A DNA stretch of 34,147 nt from an uncultured Lachnospiraceae bacterium (GTDB taxonomy: Bacteria > Bacillota > Clostridia > Lachnospirales > Lachnospiraceae), in the NCBI GenBank assembly GCA_947593655.1, contig CANQDS010000020.1:1-34147 (forward strand), written 5' to 3'. This document shows, one piece after another, positions 23,939 through 31,806 of the stretch; position 1 is the first letter of the stretch; each line of letters starts with the position of its first letter. Position numbers and translations under genes: made by a program. The notes under the pieces were generated by a model. That model saw only the letters and a program-made list of their open reading frames with translations. It ran no database searches and was not told where the DNA came from.

Positions 23939-24925
23939 TCAGTCCCCGAAACTGATCCCATACTGATTCCGGTACTGTTTCGGTGATATTCCGTAGCGCT
24001 TTTTAAAGATCCGGTGGAAATAGCTGATGTTCTCATAACCGACCGCTAATGCAACATCCATCACGGGCATCGCCGTATGGCTTAAAAGATATCCGGCCTG
24101 CGAAAGCCTTTTCGTCTGGAGCAGCTCTGTATAAGTCTGTCCGGTCCGCTTCCGGATTTCCCGTGAAAGCCAGTAGAGATCATAATGCAGCTGTTTTGCA
24201 AGTTCCTGCAGTTCTCCGTCCCGGTAATGCTCCTCGATATATCCGAGCACCATCATCATGAGTTTCTGTCCTTCATTGACCGCATCCGTTTCTACGGCAT
24301 CGATATGATTCATCAGCTGCAGCAGCAAAAGCCCCATCGTAATCTGATTCATGCTCCTTTTATTCGCCTGATGGTTCATGATCGTCCAGATCAGGTTCTC
24401 GACCAGATTCTGCACGGGAAGCACATCCGCCACTTTAAAATGCAGATATCCGGCTTCCTGGTCTTTTCTCCGCAGACAGTCGATCACGAAGGAACGCAGC
24501 AGATTTTCCTCCGATTCCATCATTTTGATCGCATAATCAAAAAATTCCGGCAGGATAATGAAATTAACGGCAATATCATTTTCCGATGCCGGATAAATTT
24601 CCTGTATTGCATTCTGATTAAGGAACAGCAGTTCCCCCTGCTTTAAGATCACATCCGTGCCATTGATCACATGATGCGTAGTCCCGTTGTACATATAAAT
24701 GACTTCCACGTAATTATGCGTGTGGACCGGGAAATGCACAAAACGCGTATGCTTGCGTATTGCGATCAGCTTTCCCGATTCCAGTAATTTTGCCGCATCA
24801 ATTTCGTCGGAATGCGGTTTTTCTTCCGACATGTAAAGTTCCTTTTCAATTTCACGGGAACCTTTTAATATCCGTTCTTCCTCCGGTGTGATCCGCTTTA
24901 AATTCCGGTATATTTCTTCATTCAT
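23939..24925 (-). CDS. AraC-family regulator of the rhamnose genes (RhaS/RhaR-like)
   Basis: A 328-residue AraC/XylS regulator. After a 45-residue lead the cupin sensor is visible (HFPVHTHNYVEVIYMYNG, GTDVILKQGELLFLN). The C-terminal two-HTH domain (about 225-325) has LQELAKQLHYDLYWLSREI and VMDVALAVGYENISYFHRIFKKRYGISPKQYR. It lies immediately upstream of rhaBAD on the same strand, so it most likely activates rhaBAD in response to L-rhamnose. Whether it also controls the ABC operon, which has its own AraC-GH39 neighbour, is open. AAAGGAT lies upstream of the ATG. Confidence 0.9.
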   Translation of the reverse strand: MNEEIYRNLKRITPEEERILKGSREIEKELYMSEEKPHSDEIDAAKLLESGKLIAIRKHTRFVHFPVHTHNYVEVIYMYNGTTHHVINGTDVILKQGELLFLNQNAIQEIYPASENDIAVNFIILPEFFDYAIKMMESEENLLRSFVIDCLRRKDQEAGYLHFKVADVLPVQNLVENLIWTIMNHQANKRSMNQITMGLLLLQLMNHIDAVETDAVNEGQKLMMMVLGYIEEHYRDGELQELAKQLHYDLYWLSREIRKRTGQTYTELLQTKRLSQAGYLLSHTAMPVMDVALAVGYENISYFHRIFKKRYGISPKQYRNQYGISFGD

Positions 24926-24982
24926 ATATTATCCTTTTCTTTTGAGAGAATTCATAATTTCCCGCCTGCAATTCCGCAGATC

Positions 24983-25016
24983 ATTATACCATCGGGCGCG
25001 GCGGACTGTACAGTCC
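24983..25016 (-). promoter_or_regulatory. Promoter of the rhamnose regulator with a 14-bp palindrome at -35
   Basis: TATAAT lies at 24988-24983 (minus). The -35 position is occupied by the perfect palindrome GGACTGTACAGTCC (25003-25016), which offers only a weak -35 (GTACAG or TGTACA). A dimeric regulator bound there would cover the -35 element, so it is a candidate operator. Confidence 0.5.
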
Positions 25017-25041
25017 TTTTTACTGCTATCAATTGCACCCG

Positions 25042-28005
25042 CTATGGATGAACAGCATGTCTGAAAATCATCCATGTGCTGATAAAGTAACAAATCAGCA
25101 GCAGTACCAGAACCCCCATGGTTGCACCAATCTGCAGCAGCAATGCATCAAACCCGATATAGGCTGAAATTTCTGCTGATACGGCCTGAATAAAGTAAGT
25201 GATTATAACAGCAGCTACCATGATTGCGGTAAGAATCGGCAGCCCGAACCAGACGCCCAACTGGGCAAGGATCAGTTTTCCGATATGCTTTTCTTCCACA
25301 CCCAATTTTCGGAGTACGGAGAAACGATATTGGTATTGTCCTGCGTCCAATAGCTGCTGCAGGGAAAGTACGGTGAGACATATGATCATCAACACAACAG
25401 CTCCATAAATCATTGCCGCCTGCAAAACAAAATTGCTCGCTATGGTACTGTTCGTCTGCAGGGTACGGAACCGGATTCCATACATAACCCCGCTTTCTGC
25501 CTGCTCCGGATATTCTGCTGTAAAAAGTTTTTCCAGTTCGATTGCATTTTCATAAGAGATATTTTCCGCCGTTTTGATATAGCGGTTTTTCATTACCGGA
25601 AGCAGTTTCTCACAAATACTGTCCGGAAACACATAGAGGATATCGGTATAGGAATTGTACACTGTTTCCCCGATCGCATCTTCATAATAGGACTGCCCGG
25701 AGAGTGTCAATTCTCCTGCGTCTGTCCTAATACTGGCGTGTTCTTTTAAAAAGCGATTCCGTTCTTCCCCGGTGGCGATCACTTTCCATTGTGTTGTAAA
25801 TTCATTTTCTCCCAGAGAAATCGGTTCGTAACCCAGCATTTCCCGTATGGTGTTATAATCACTCAAAGAAATTGCCGTAATCGGGAAATCATATTTCTGT
25901 CTGTTGTGAAAATCATCTTTCTCAGGCAGATATAGATGGAAAGTGCAGTCATAATCGGTATCGATTTTATATTCTGCCAGAAAATCCGTAATGATCTCAT
26001 AACTGTCCTGCGGCAGATTTTCTTCTTCATAAACATTATTGTATCTTGAATAGACCTGCACATCATACATCGATCGTATATCCAGATAGCCGGACGACCA
26101 CCCTGTCAGAACAGGCGCTGCAACAAACATGAAAATTGCCAGTACCAAGGTGATGCAGATGATTGTCATTGTCTTAGTGGTTGTGTTCAGCTTTGAGGTA
26201 ATCTGTCCGAAAAAGAAAAGCGCTTCCTCATGGTATCGGTGTTCCGGCGATTTTTCTTTCCATGCTGCGATCAGACCACTGGCAAGATAGATCAGGGCAC
26301 AAATAAAGAAAAGTACATCGATCAAAACCAAAAGCAGATATTGGTTGAGCGTTCCGCTGTCGAAAGGCAGATAATATTTATTTTTTACCGCTGCAACGCT
26401 GGCGGCTGCAAAAGCGTTTAAGACAGAACCGATCAGCAGACCGATAAGGAAGGATTCCCTTTTTTTCTTTCTAATGATGCAAAACACCGGCCACAGCAAA
26501 GCAAGCAGCGGAAAAAGAACATTTCCCAAAAACATAAGCTGAACCGGAAGCGCAAATCGGGGATCATAATAAAACCAGATCTTCTGTATTCCTGCAATCA
26601 ATCCCCATACCGCAAATAATTCAAAAAAGACTGCTGCGATAGAAATAAAGCGGCTCTTTTTCAGTTCGGGTTCGTTCTCTTTCTCTGCGGAAAGCATATC
26701 GATCATTTTTGTTTTCTGAATGGTACGGGTATTGAAAATTCCCACCGCAAAAAAACTGGCCACAAAAAATACCACTGTCAGCAAAACGGTATCCGGGAAT
26801 AATGTCCATGAGATTTCGTAAGGCTTTCCATACGCCGTAAGGAGCATTGCGGTAATAAACTGGGAACAAAATACGCCAAGAAAAATCCCGATCCATATGG
26901 AAAGCATCCCCATGATCAACGTTTCTGCAAAGAACATCCTGCCAATGGTTTTTTGTTCCATTCCCATAATGGACTGAAGCGCAAACTCTTTTTGCTTTCG
27001 CAGGAGCATATAACGATTGACGAAACGTATCAAAAATAACAGCAGAAATGTTATCATGCAGATTGCAGCTTTCATTCCGTCACTGAGCAGAGTAAAATCA
27101 TACTCTCTGCCGACATCCGGGTTATAATAACTGCTGGAAATAGACAAAAAAGCATAAAACAAGGCAACGCAGATCGTCATTGTGACAATATAGACCAGAT
27201 AGTCTTTTACAGACCGTTTTGCGTTTCTGAAAACAAGTTTAGCATACATGCTCTGTCCTCCTCCGATCATGGTAAGGACGTTCAGAATCTTATCAAAAAA
27301 AGCGCTTCTGCTGTCGTCTCCCCTGCGCAGTTCCATAAAGATTTCTCCGTCTTTCAAAAATAGAATGCGGCTGGCATAACTGGCGCTAAAAGCGTCATGG
27401 GTTACCATAAGGATTGTCGTCTCAAGCTGTTCATTGATACTTTGAATGGTAGACAGCAGCATTTGTGAGGAATGGCTGTCCAATGCTCCTGTCGGCTCAT
27501 CTGCCAACAAAAGTTTTGGATTGTTGATCATTGCTCTTGCGCAGGCACAACGCTGTTTTTGACCGCCCGATACCTGATAAGGATATTTATTCAGGATATC
27601 GCTGATATTCAGTTTCCCGGCCATATCCAGGACACGGGGCTCTACGCTCCCCGCCGGAACTTTATTGATCGCCAATGCCAGCGCAATATTCTCTGAAATC
27701 GTCAAAGTATCCAGCAGATTGAAGTCCTGAAATACAAAACCTAAATTCTCCCTGCGGAAGCGGGCAAGGGATTTTGGTCTGATTTCCGTGATGTCTGTTC
27801 CCTCTAAAAAAATATGCCCTGCACTTACGGTGTCAATTGTGGAAATGCAGTTGAGCAGCGTTGTCTTTCCGGAACCGGACGCCCCCATAATTCCGAGAAA
27901 TTCTCCGGCTTCCACAGAAAAGCTGATATCTTGAATGGCTTTGGTAAGATTTCCCTCGTTTCCATAATACTTCTGGATATGCTCCAGCCTCAAAATTGTA
28001 TTCAT
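25042..28005 (-). CDS. BceAB-type peptide ABC transporter: ATPase and FtsX-like permease in one frame
   Basis: Residues 1-252 form a complete BceA-type ATPase: Walker A GASGSGKTT, Q-loop FQDFNLL, signature VSGGQKQR, Walker B LLLADEPTGALD, and H-loop VTHD. From M253 (MYAKLVFRNAKRS) the frame continues without a stop into a BceB-type permease of 735 residues with about ten to twelve membrane segments and a large extracellular domain (about 640-870). Normally these are two genes. At the junction GGAGGAGG lies 7 bases before the ATG at 27249, so the permease may also be made separately. The family senses and expels or releases cell-wall-active peptides such as bacitracin. AAGGAGG precedes the ATG at 28005. 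It is regulated by the adjacent BceRS pair. Confidence 0.9.
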   Translation of the reverse strand: MNTILRLEHIQKYYGNEGNLTKAIQDISFSVEAGEFLGIMGASGSGKTTLLNCISTIDTVSAGHIFLEGTDITEIRPKSLARFRRENLGFVFQDFNLLDTLTISENIALALAINKVPAGSVEPRVLDMAGKLNISDILNKYPYQVSGGQKQRCACARAMINNPKLLLADEPTGALDSHSSQMLLSTIQSINEQLETTILMVTHDAFSASYASRILFLKDGEIFMELRRGDDSRSAFFDKILNVLTMIGGGQSMYAKLVFRNAKRSVKDYLVYIVTMTICVALFYAFLSISSSYYNPDVGREYDFTLLSDGMKAAICMITFLLLFLIRFVNRYMLLRKQKEFALQSIMGMEQKTIGRMFFAETLIMGMLSIWIGIFLGVFCSQFITAMLLTAYGKPYEISWTLFPDTVLLTVVFFVASFFAVGIFNTRTIQKTKMIDMLSAEKENEPELKKSRFISIAAVFFELFAVWGLIAGIQKIWFYYDPRFALPVQLMFLGNVLFPLLALLWPVFCIIRKKKRESFLIGLLIGSVLNAFAAASVAAVKNKYYLPFDSGTLNQYLLLVLIDVLFFICALIYLASGLIAAWKEKSPEHRYHEEALFFFGQITSKLNTTTKTMTIICITLVLAIFMFVAAPVLTGWSSGYLDIRSMYDVQVYSRYNNVYEEENLPQDSYEIITDFLAEYKIDTDYDCTFHLYLPEKDDFHNRQKYDFPITAISLSDYNTIREMLGYEPISLGENEFTTQWKVIATGEERNRFLKEHASIRTDAGELTLSGQSYYEDAIGETVYNSYTDILYVFPDSICEKLLPVMKNRYIKTAENISYENAIELEKLFTAEYPEQAESGVMYGIRFRTLQTNSTIASNFVLQAAMIYGAVVLMIICLTVLSLQQLLDAGQYQYRFSVLRKLGVEEKHIGKLILAQLGVWFGLPILTAIMVAAVIITYFIQAVSAEISAYIGFDALLLQIGATMGVLVLLLICYFISTWMIFRHAVHP

Positions 28006-28037
28006 CTGATAAACCTCCTTCCCTGTTGCATACCCTT

Positions 28038-28043
28038 ATTGTA
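28038..28043 (-). promoter_or_regulatory. -10 element of the bceAB promoter
   Basis: TACAAT on the minus strand, with a start near 28031 and no good -35, as expected for a response-regulator-dependent promoter. The BceR-type operator is centred about 63 bases upstream of the predicted start. Confidence 0.5.
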
Positions 28044-28073
28044 CATGGAGCATAGCTTTTTTTGTATCGGGTT

Positions 28074-28104
28074 TTCTTACACAGTTCTTACAAAAATGTA
28101 AGAA
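28074..28104. promoter_or_regulatory. BceR-type operator upstream of the fused transporter gene
   Basis: The perfect inverted repeat TTC-TTACA-AAAA-TGTAA-GAA (28085-28104) fits the TNACA-N4-TGTAA pattern that I recall for BceR-like regulators. An extra TTCTTACA half-site lies exactly 11 bases away (28074-28081), giving room for a second dimer. Confidence 0.75.
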
Positions 28105-28116
28105 GTGCAAAACCGA

Positions 28117-29130
28117 TCAGTCCTGCACTCCGATAATAAAATCATTCATTTGAAAGATAAGTGAAATCGTTGTTCCTCTGTTTTCGGAATCAGCGGTAAT
28201 TCCTATTCCCAGTTTATCGCATAGGCGCTTGCAAAGATATAAGCCAATTCCAGTAGAATTTTTCCCGTTCCGCCCGTTCTGACCGGTAAATCCTTTTTCA
28301 AAAATGCGGGGCAGATCACTTTTGGAAATACCGATCCCATTATCACGGATCGATAACACAATCTTGTCATTTGTTTTTGTCGCCTCAAAATGCAAAACGG
28401 GCTGTTCTGTATGGTATTTGATGGCATTCCCGATAATCTGATTTAAGATGAATCGCACCCACTTTTCATCCGTATAAACCCTGCTTTCGATATCGCCGAT
28501 CTGAACCGTCATATTGCTTTGACGCAAAAGATACTTATAATCTGCGATCGCACTATGCACAACATTACATAAACTGACTTCATGCACAAAATAGTCTTTT
28601 TCCGCGTGTTCGCTTCGGGCATAGTAAAGCGCCTGTTCTGTATATTGATTGATCATCTCTAACTCTGCCAGCACTTCTCTGGAAAAGGAAGAACGGTTAT
28701 TTTCACACAGCAGCTTCATGGCCGTAATCGGTGTTTTTACTTCGTGTATCCATTGTTCAATATATTCTTTATATTCCCTGCGTTCCCTCTGCACTTTGCC
28801 GATCTGCTCCAACATGGATTTTTCAGCCATTTTCATAATCTGATAAAAAACCTGTTCATCCGCTTTTTCCGGCACTTGCATGATCTCCGGCAGTAAATAC
28901 CGTTCTTCTAATTGCTCTGCCATGTCCAGCAACTTATTGAGATACTTTTTTCGTGAGAAATAAAAAATCAGCAAAGATAAAACAAGAACCATCGACCAGA
29001 CAGTAAGAATAAACAAGACGGCCGGAAATGGATTATCGCTTGCAGTCAGGAACAAGGCAAGGGCCAGCATACCCAGCAGATTGATCAAAATGACGGGAAG
29101 TTGATTTTTCAGATATTGTTTTCCGCTCAT
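28117..29130 (-). CDS. BceS-type intramembrane-sensing histidine kinase
   Basis: A 337-residue kinase. Two membrane helices (about 10-30 and 37-58) are joined by a loop of only a few residues, the hallmark of intramembrane-sensing kinases that receive their signal from a BceAB transporter. The phosphorylated H129 is in QWIHEVKTPITAMK. ATP-binding boxes are N (LNQIIGNAIKYH), G1 (IRDNGIGI) and G2 (NSTGIGLYLCKRL). The ATG overlaps the stop of the response-regulator gene by four bases. Its partner transporter is encoded 111 bases downstream. Confidence 0.93.
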   Translation of the reverse strand: MSGKQYLKNQLPVILINLLGMLALALFLTASDNPFPAVLFILTVWSMVLVLSLLIFYFSRKKYLNKLLDMAEQLEERYLLPEIMQVPEKADEQVFYQIMKMAEKSMLEQIGKVQRERREYKEYIEQWIHEVKTPITAMKLLCENNRSSFSREVLAELEMINQYTEQALYYARSEHAEKDYFVHEVSLCNVVHSAIADYKYLLRQSNMTVQIGDIESRVYTDEKWVRFILNQIIGNAIKYHTEQPVLHFEATKTNDKIVLSIRDNGIGISKSDLPRIFEKGFTGQNGRNGKNSTGIGLYLCKRLCDKLGIGITADSENRGTTISLIFQMNDFIIGVQD

Positions 29131-29795
29131 AATGTATATCCCTGCCTGTGTTTTGTTTTAATAAAATCGACAAGTCCGATTGCTGCCAGCTTGTCCCGAA
29201 TACGGGTGATATTGACGCTTAGCGCATTATCATCCACATAAAGCTGATTGTCCCAAAGAAAATCCACAATATCATTTCTGGAACAGATTTTTCCGGCATT
29301 CTTAAAAAGGCAGTAAAGGATTTTCAATTCATTCTTTGTCAATTCTGCCGTCTGTCCTTTGTACTCGATCCTGCTGCTCTCCAAATGCAGCGCAGCGTCT
29401 TTCCAGATCAAAATTTCTGTTTGAGGGAAACGGCCGGCTTTCTTTAACAATGCCGCAATTTTAGCAAGAAGAATAGCGAGGTTATAGGGCTTTGTGATAA
29501 ACGCATCTCCTCCCAGCATAATGCTGTTCAGTTCGTCCATATCTGTATTGCTGCTTGTTACAAATACAATCGGAATATCTGAAAAAGCGCGAATCTGAGA
29601 GCATATTTCAAAGCCGCTATTCCCCGGAAGTTTTATATCCAGAATAACCAGATGCGGCGCGGCTTCTTTTAGCTGCTCTATTGTTTGGGAAAAATCCGTA
29701 ACTGCAAATACCTCATATCCATTTCCGGATAAAAGGGTTTTCAGCTGTGTTTGTATTGTGAAATCATCTTCAATGATCAGTATTTTTCGCTTCAT
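29127..29795 (-). CDS. BceR-type OmpR-family response regulator
   Basis: A 222-residue regulator: receiver domain with acidic pocket E9, D10 and D11, phosphoacceptor D53 in VILDIKLPG, and switch residues in VFVTSSN and FITKPYN. A winged-helix OmpR DNA-binding domain (about 128-220) has ELTKNELKILYCLFKNAG and LSVNITRIRDKLAAIGL. It most likely binds the inverted repeat at 28085-28104 to induce the transporter. GAGGT lies 6 bases before ATG; the leader contains a 13-bp tandem duplication that doubles this ribosome-site sequence. Confidence 0.93.
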   Translation of the reverse strand: MKRKILIIEDDFTIQTQLKTLLSGNGYEVFAVTDFSQTIEQLKEAAPHLVILDIKLPGNSGFEICSQIRAFSDIPIVFVTSSNTDMDELNSIMLGGDAFITKPYNLAILLAKIAALLKKAGRFPQTEILIWKDAALHLESSRIEYKGQTAELTKNELKILYCLFKNAGKICSRNDIVDFLWDNQLYVDDNALSVNITRIRDKLAAIGLVDFIKTKHRQGYTL

Positions 29796-29801
29796 ACAGG
29801 T

Positions 29802-29827
29802 ACCTCGCCGATTTACCTCGCCGATTT
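29802..29827. repeat. 13-bp exact tandem duplication in the bceR leader
   Basis: ACCTCGCCGATTT occurs twice in direct succession. On the minus strand each copy contains GCGAGGT, so the bceR ribosome-binding sequence is duplicated, with the proximal copy at proper distance. Confidence 0.85.
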
Positions 29828-29872
29828 GGACTGGCAGCTACACGCAGCCGAAATTTCACACACCGCTGTTTT

Positions 29873-30577
29873 TCAATTCCCATCGTTCGGAAGAATCTCC
29901 ATAATTACCTTGATGCATTCATGACAATTTTTATTTTTATCAACATGATAAATATGGCATTTCATCTTTTTTTCCTGCTCTAATAACTCTGTTACGCCTT
30001 TGCTGTAATATCGCGGGACATACCCTAATACATTTCCTGCAGAATCTACAAACTGAACTGCATTGGAATCATATTCGTTATCCGGCTCTCTTTGTAAAAA
30101 CACCTCATCGCCACGAGTCATTTGAATTGATTGTTCACAATTTTCTCCATTACATTTCAGATAATGCCGAACTCCCGCCATATAAAAAATTCTGGTTGTT
30201 TTTGCATCAAAATCAAAAATAGGATCAATAAATTCCAGTCGATCAATCGGAAGACATGCTCCACTTCTTTTTAACAGCAGATATTCATCATACTTTTCCA
30301 AACCATACTTATTCAAAATCATCTGAATGTCTTTTCTTTTTCTATCCGGCAAACGGCTTGCAAAGACTGTAAAAAGCCTGTCATCTTTATATACTTTATC
30401 AAGTTCCGGAAAACATAGCAGCGGTTGAAACCCCTCTTTAATTGCATCTTGTACTTCTTCACAATATTGAAATTCATATTGGCCATTCTTTGTTAATTGA
30501 CCAATAATATATTGTTTTCTGCTCTGTTCTGCTTTCCAAATTAAATAAAGATAATCCTTTCCATTTTTTACTGACAT
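29873..30577 (-). CDS. HipA N-terminal-like (HipS-like) plus HIRAN domain protein
   Basis: A 234-residue protein in two parts. Residues about 10-110 resemble the HipA N-terminal subdomain (IGQLTKNGQYEFQY, PLLCFPELDKVY, FASRLPD). Residues about 130-202 form a HIRAN domain (FYMAGVRHY, GDEVFLQREPDNEYDSNAV, LGYVPRYYS). HIRAN domains in eukaryotic HLTF bind DNA 3' ends, but bacterial versions are little characterised. The start at 30577 has AAGGGG 9 bases upstream and begins one base after the kinase stop; the ATG at 30604 has no proper spacing. Coupled to the HipA-like kinase gene, it may be the kinase's missing N-terminal partner, as HipS is to HipT, and could act as its antitoxin (inference). 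A+T rich compared with the flanking genes. Confidence 0.75.
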   Translation of the reverse strand: MSVKNGKDYLYLIWKAEQSRKQYIIGQLTKNGQYEFQYCEEVQDAIKEGFQPLLCFPELDKVYKDDRLFTVFASRLPDRKRKDIQMILNKYGLEKYDEYLLLKRSGACLPIDRLEFIDPIFDFDAKTTRIFYMAGVRHYLKCNGENCEQSIQMTRGDEVFLQREPDNEYDSNAVQFVDSAGNVLGYVPRYYSKGVTELLEQEKKMKCHIYHVDKNKNCHECIKVIMEILPNDGN

Positions 30578-30578
30578 A

Positions 30579-31457
30579 CTATACTTCCCCTTCTCTATAA
30601 ACATCCTTCAAAAGTTGAACTTTTGCAAGAATATAGTTTTCTATCAGTTTTTTTCGTTGTTCTGAAAGTACCTCATCGTACTTATTTACTATAGCATGAA
30701 CCGCATCCTTTGTCACAAGCATTTCAATCTTTTTTGCAATATTTTTCGTCTGTTCATAATAATTCCTTTGAAGAAAGCGGATCATTTCCAGATGAGTCGG
30801 TTTCTTCGTATCCTCACCTGAAATACGTATTAATGATTTTGATTTAGTATCAACAAGTGATTTCCATAACAGCATATCATTTCCCAAATAATCTTTGATT
30901 TTGGATTCTTCTACATATGCGCAGAGAGATGAACTATTATCATACAACGGACTGATCCGCAATGTGGCTTTTTTCATAATCAATGCCCAATTACTTTGAT
31001 GTCTATCCGTATTTCCAATTAAAAAATCAAAAAGCAAAATCGGAAGAAAAGAATCAAAAAGTTTTAACGGTTCTAATACATTTTTGATCATATCCAAAGA
31101 ATACCTTTTTCCTGTTTCAATATCCTTCAGCAACTCCCCGTCAAAACTTGGATATTTTAAACTGATACAATAAATGCCCTCAATCAATATCATATCACTT
31201 TGATCAACAATATTGTAACTCATCGAACCTTCTCTGCCTTTATATACACCAAGTTCAAATTGGGCACAAGGTAATCCAATTAAATCAGCCAGATCACATG
31301 CAATACATTCCGAAGCATGGTCTGTCGTTTCTCTGTCCTTTTTTAACTTAAATAAGCCGATTTGCCCCGTGTCCGGATTGATGAGCCAAATCTTCTCACT
31401 TCTCCCGCTTCCCTCTGCAAAGCCTTCATACTCTTCCCAAAAAGAAAAATCTTTCAT
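30579..31457 (-). CDS. Short HipA/HipT-like Ser/Thr kinase
   Basis: A 292-residue HipA-family kinase lacking the HipA N-terminal subdomain. Visible are a glycine/serine nucleotide loop (GSGRSEK, about 17-22), lysine K38 in GLFKLKK, the catalytic loop FLIGNTDRHQSNWAL with D151 and N156, and the metal-binding D173 in PLYDNSSS. These match E. coli HipA (TDRHAKN, FYDV). Such kinases phosphorylate aminoacyl-tRNA synthetases and stop growth (known for HipA and HipT); the target here is unknown. The start at 31457 (MKDFSFWEEY) follows a G-rich ribosome site; a reading from 31520 would overlap the upstream gene. No HipB-type HTH antitoxin gene is nearby. About 30-35% GC by eye, against about 50% in the sugar operon. 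Confidence 0.82.
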   Translation of the reverse strand: MKDFSFWEEYEGFAEGSGRSEKIWLINPDTGQIGLFKLKKDRETTDHASECIACDLADLIGLPCAQFELGVYKGREGSMSYNIVDQSDMILIEGIYCISLKYPSFDGELLKDIETGKRYSLDMIKNVLEPLKLFDSFLPILLFDFLIGNTDRHQSNWALIMKKATLRISPLYDNSSSLCAYVEESKIKDYLGNDMLLWKSLVDTKSKSLIRISGEDTKKPTHLEMIRFLQRNYYEQTKNIAKKIEMLVTKDAVHAIVNKYDEVLSEQRKKLIENYILAKVQLLKDVYREGEV

Positions 31458-31480
31458 ATTCCCCCCCGAATTTTCAGCCG

Positions 31481-31782
31481 TTAAAAAGATACAAACAACG
31501 CACCAATAAGGATCAGGCATGTCCCCGCAATTTTTTTCCCGGTCAGACGCTCTTTTAAAATCCCGTATGACAGGAGCATCGGCTGCAAAATGGATAATTT
31601 TCCAAAACGGTATGCAATCAGCATGACCAGCGCACCGATCCCGTAAAATCCAAATCCGCAGAGCAGGAACAAAATTCCCTGCTCTGCGGATAATTTCCAG
31701 AAAAGCTGCCCGATGCAGGCACAGACGGAGGAAACGAGCATGAGCAGGATGCTTTTTTGTTTTTCTGAAACGATTCCATCAT
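31481..31782 (-). pseudogene. Small EamA/DMT-type transporter gene, frameshifted near its start
   Basis: The good start is ATG at 31782, with AGGAG 8 bases upstream (31791-31795), encoding MMESFQKNKK. The transporter sequence continues in another frame from about 31753 (SILLMLVSSVCACIGQLFWKLS). Adding one base in the A6 tract (31753-31758) joins the two into a natural EamA/ArnE-like N-terminus. The only in-frame ATG, at 31741, lacks a ribosome site and cuts TM1. The third membrane helix also looks shortened, since PMLLSYGILKERL runs straight into the TM4 motif. Without the shift the protein is 86 residues; EamA-type small transporters are about 105-115. It lies 24 bases after the lysozyme gene and 23 before the kinase. 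It could be phase-variable rather than dead. Confidence 0.65.
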
Positions 31783-31806
31783 AACTTGTACTCCTGCTGC
31801 AATTAT

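Noticed and set aside
25042..28005. MacB or lipoprotein-release type transporter
   Set aside because: The ATPase-permease order could suggest MacB, but the permease has about ten or more helices with one large extracellular domain and sits beside a BceS-like kinase and BceR operator, which fits the Bce family.
31753..31764. Programmed -1 frameshift in the EamA gene
   Set aside because: The zero-frame codons AAA AAC AAA AAA do not give a proper X-XXY-YYZ slip with matched P-site re-pairing, and no downstream pseudoknot was evident. An indel in the A-tract is simpler.
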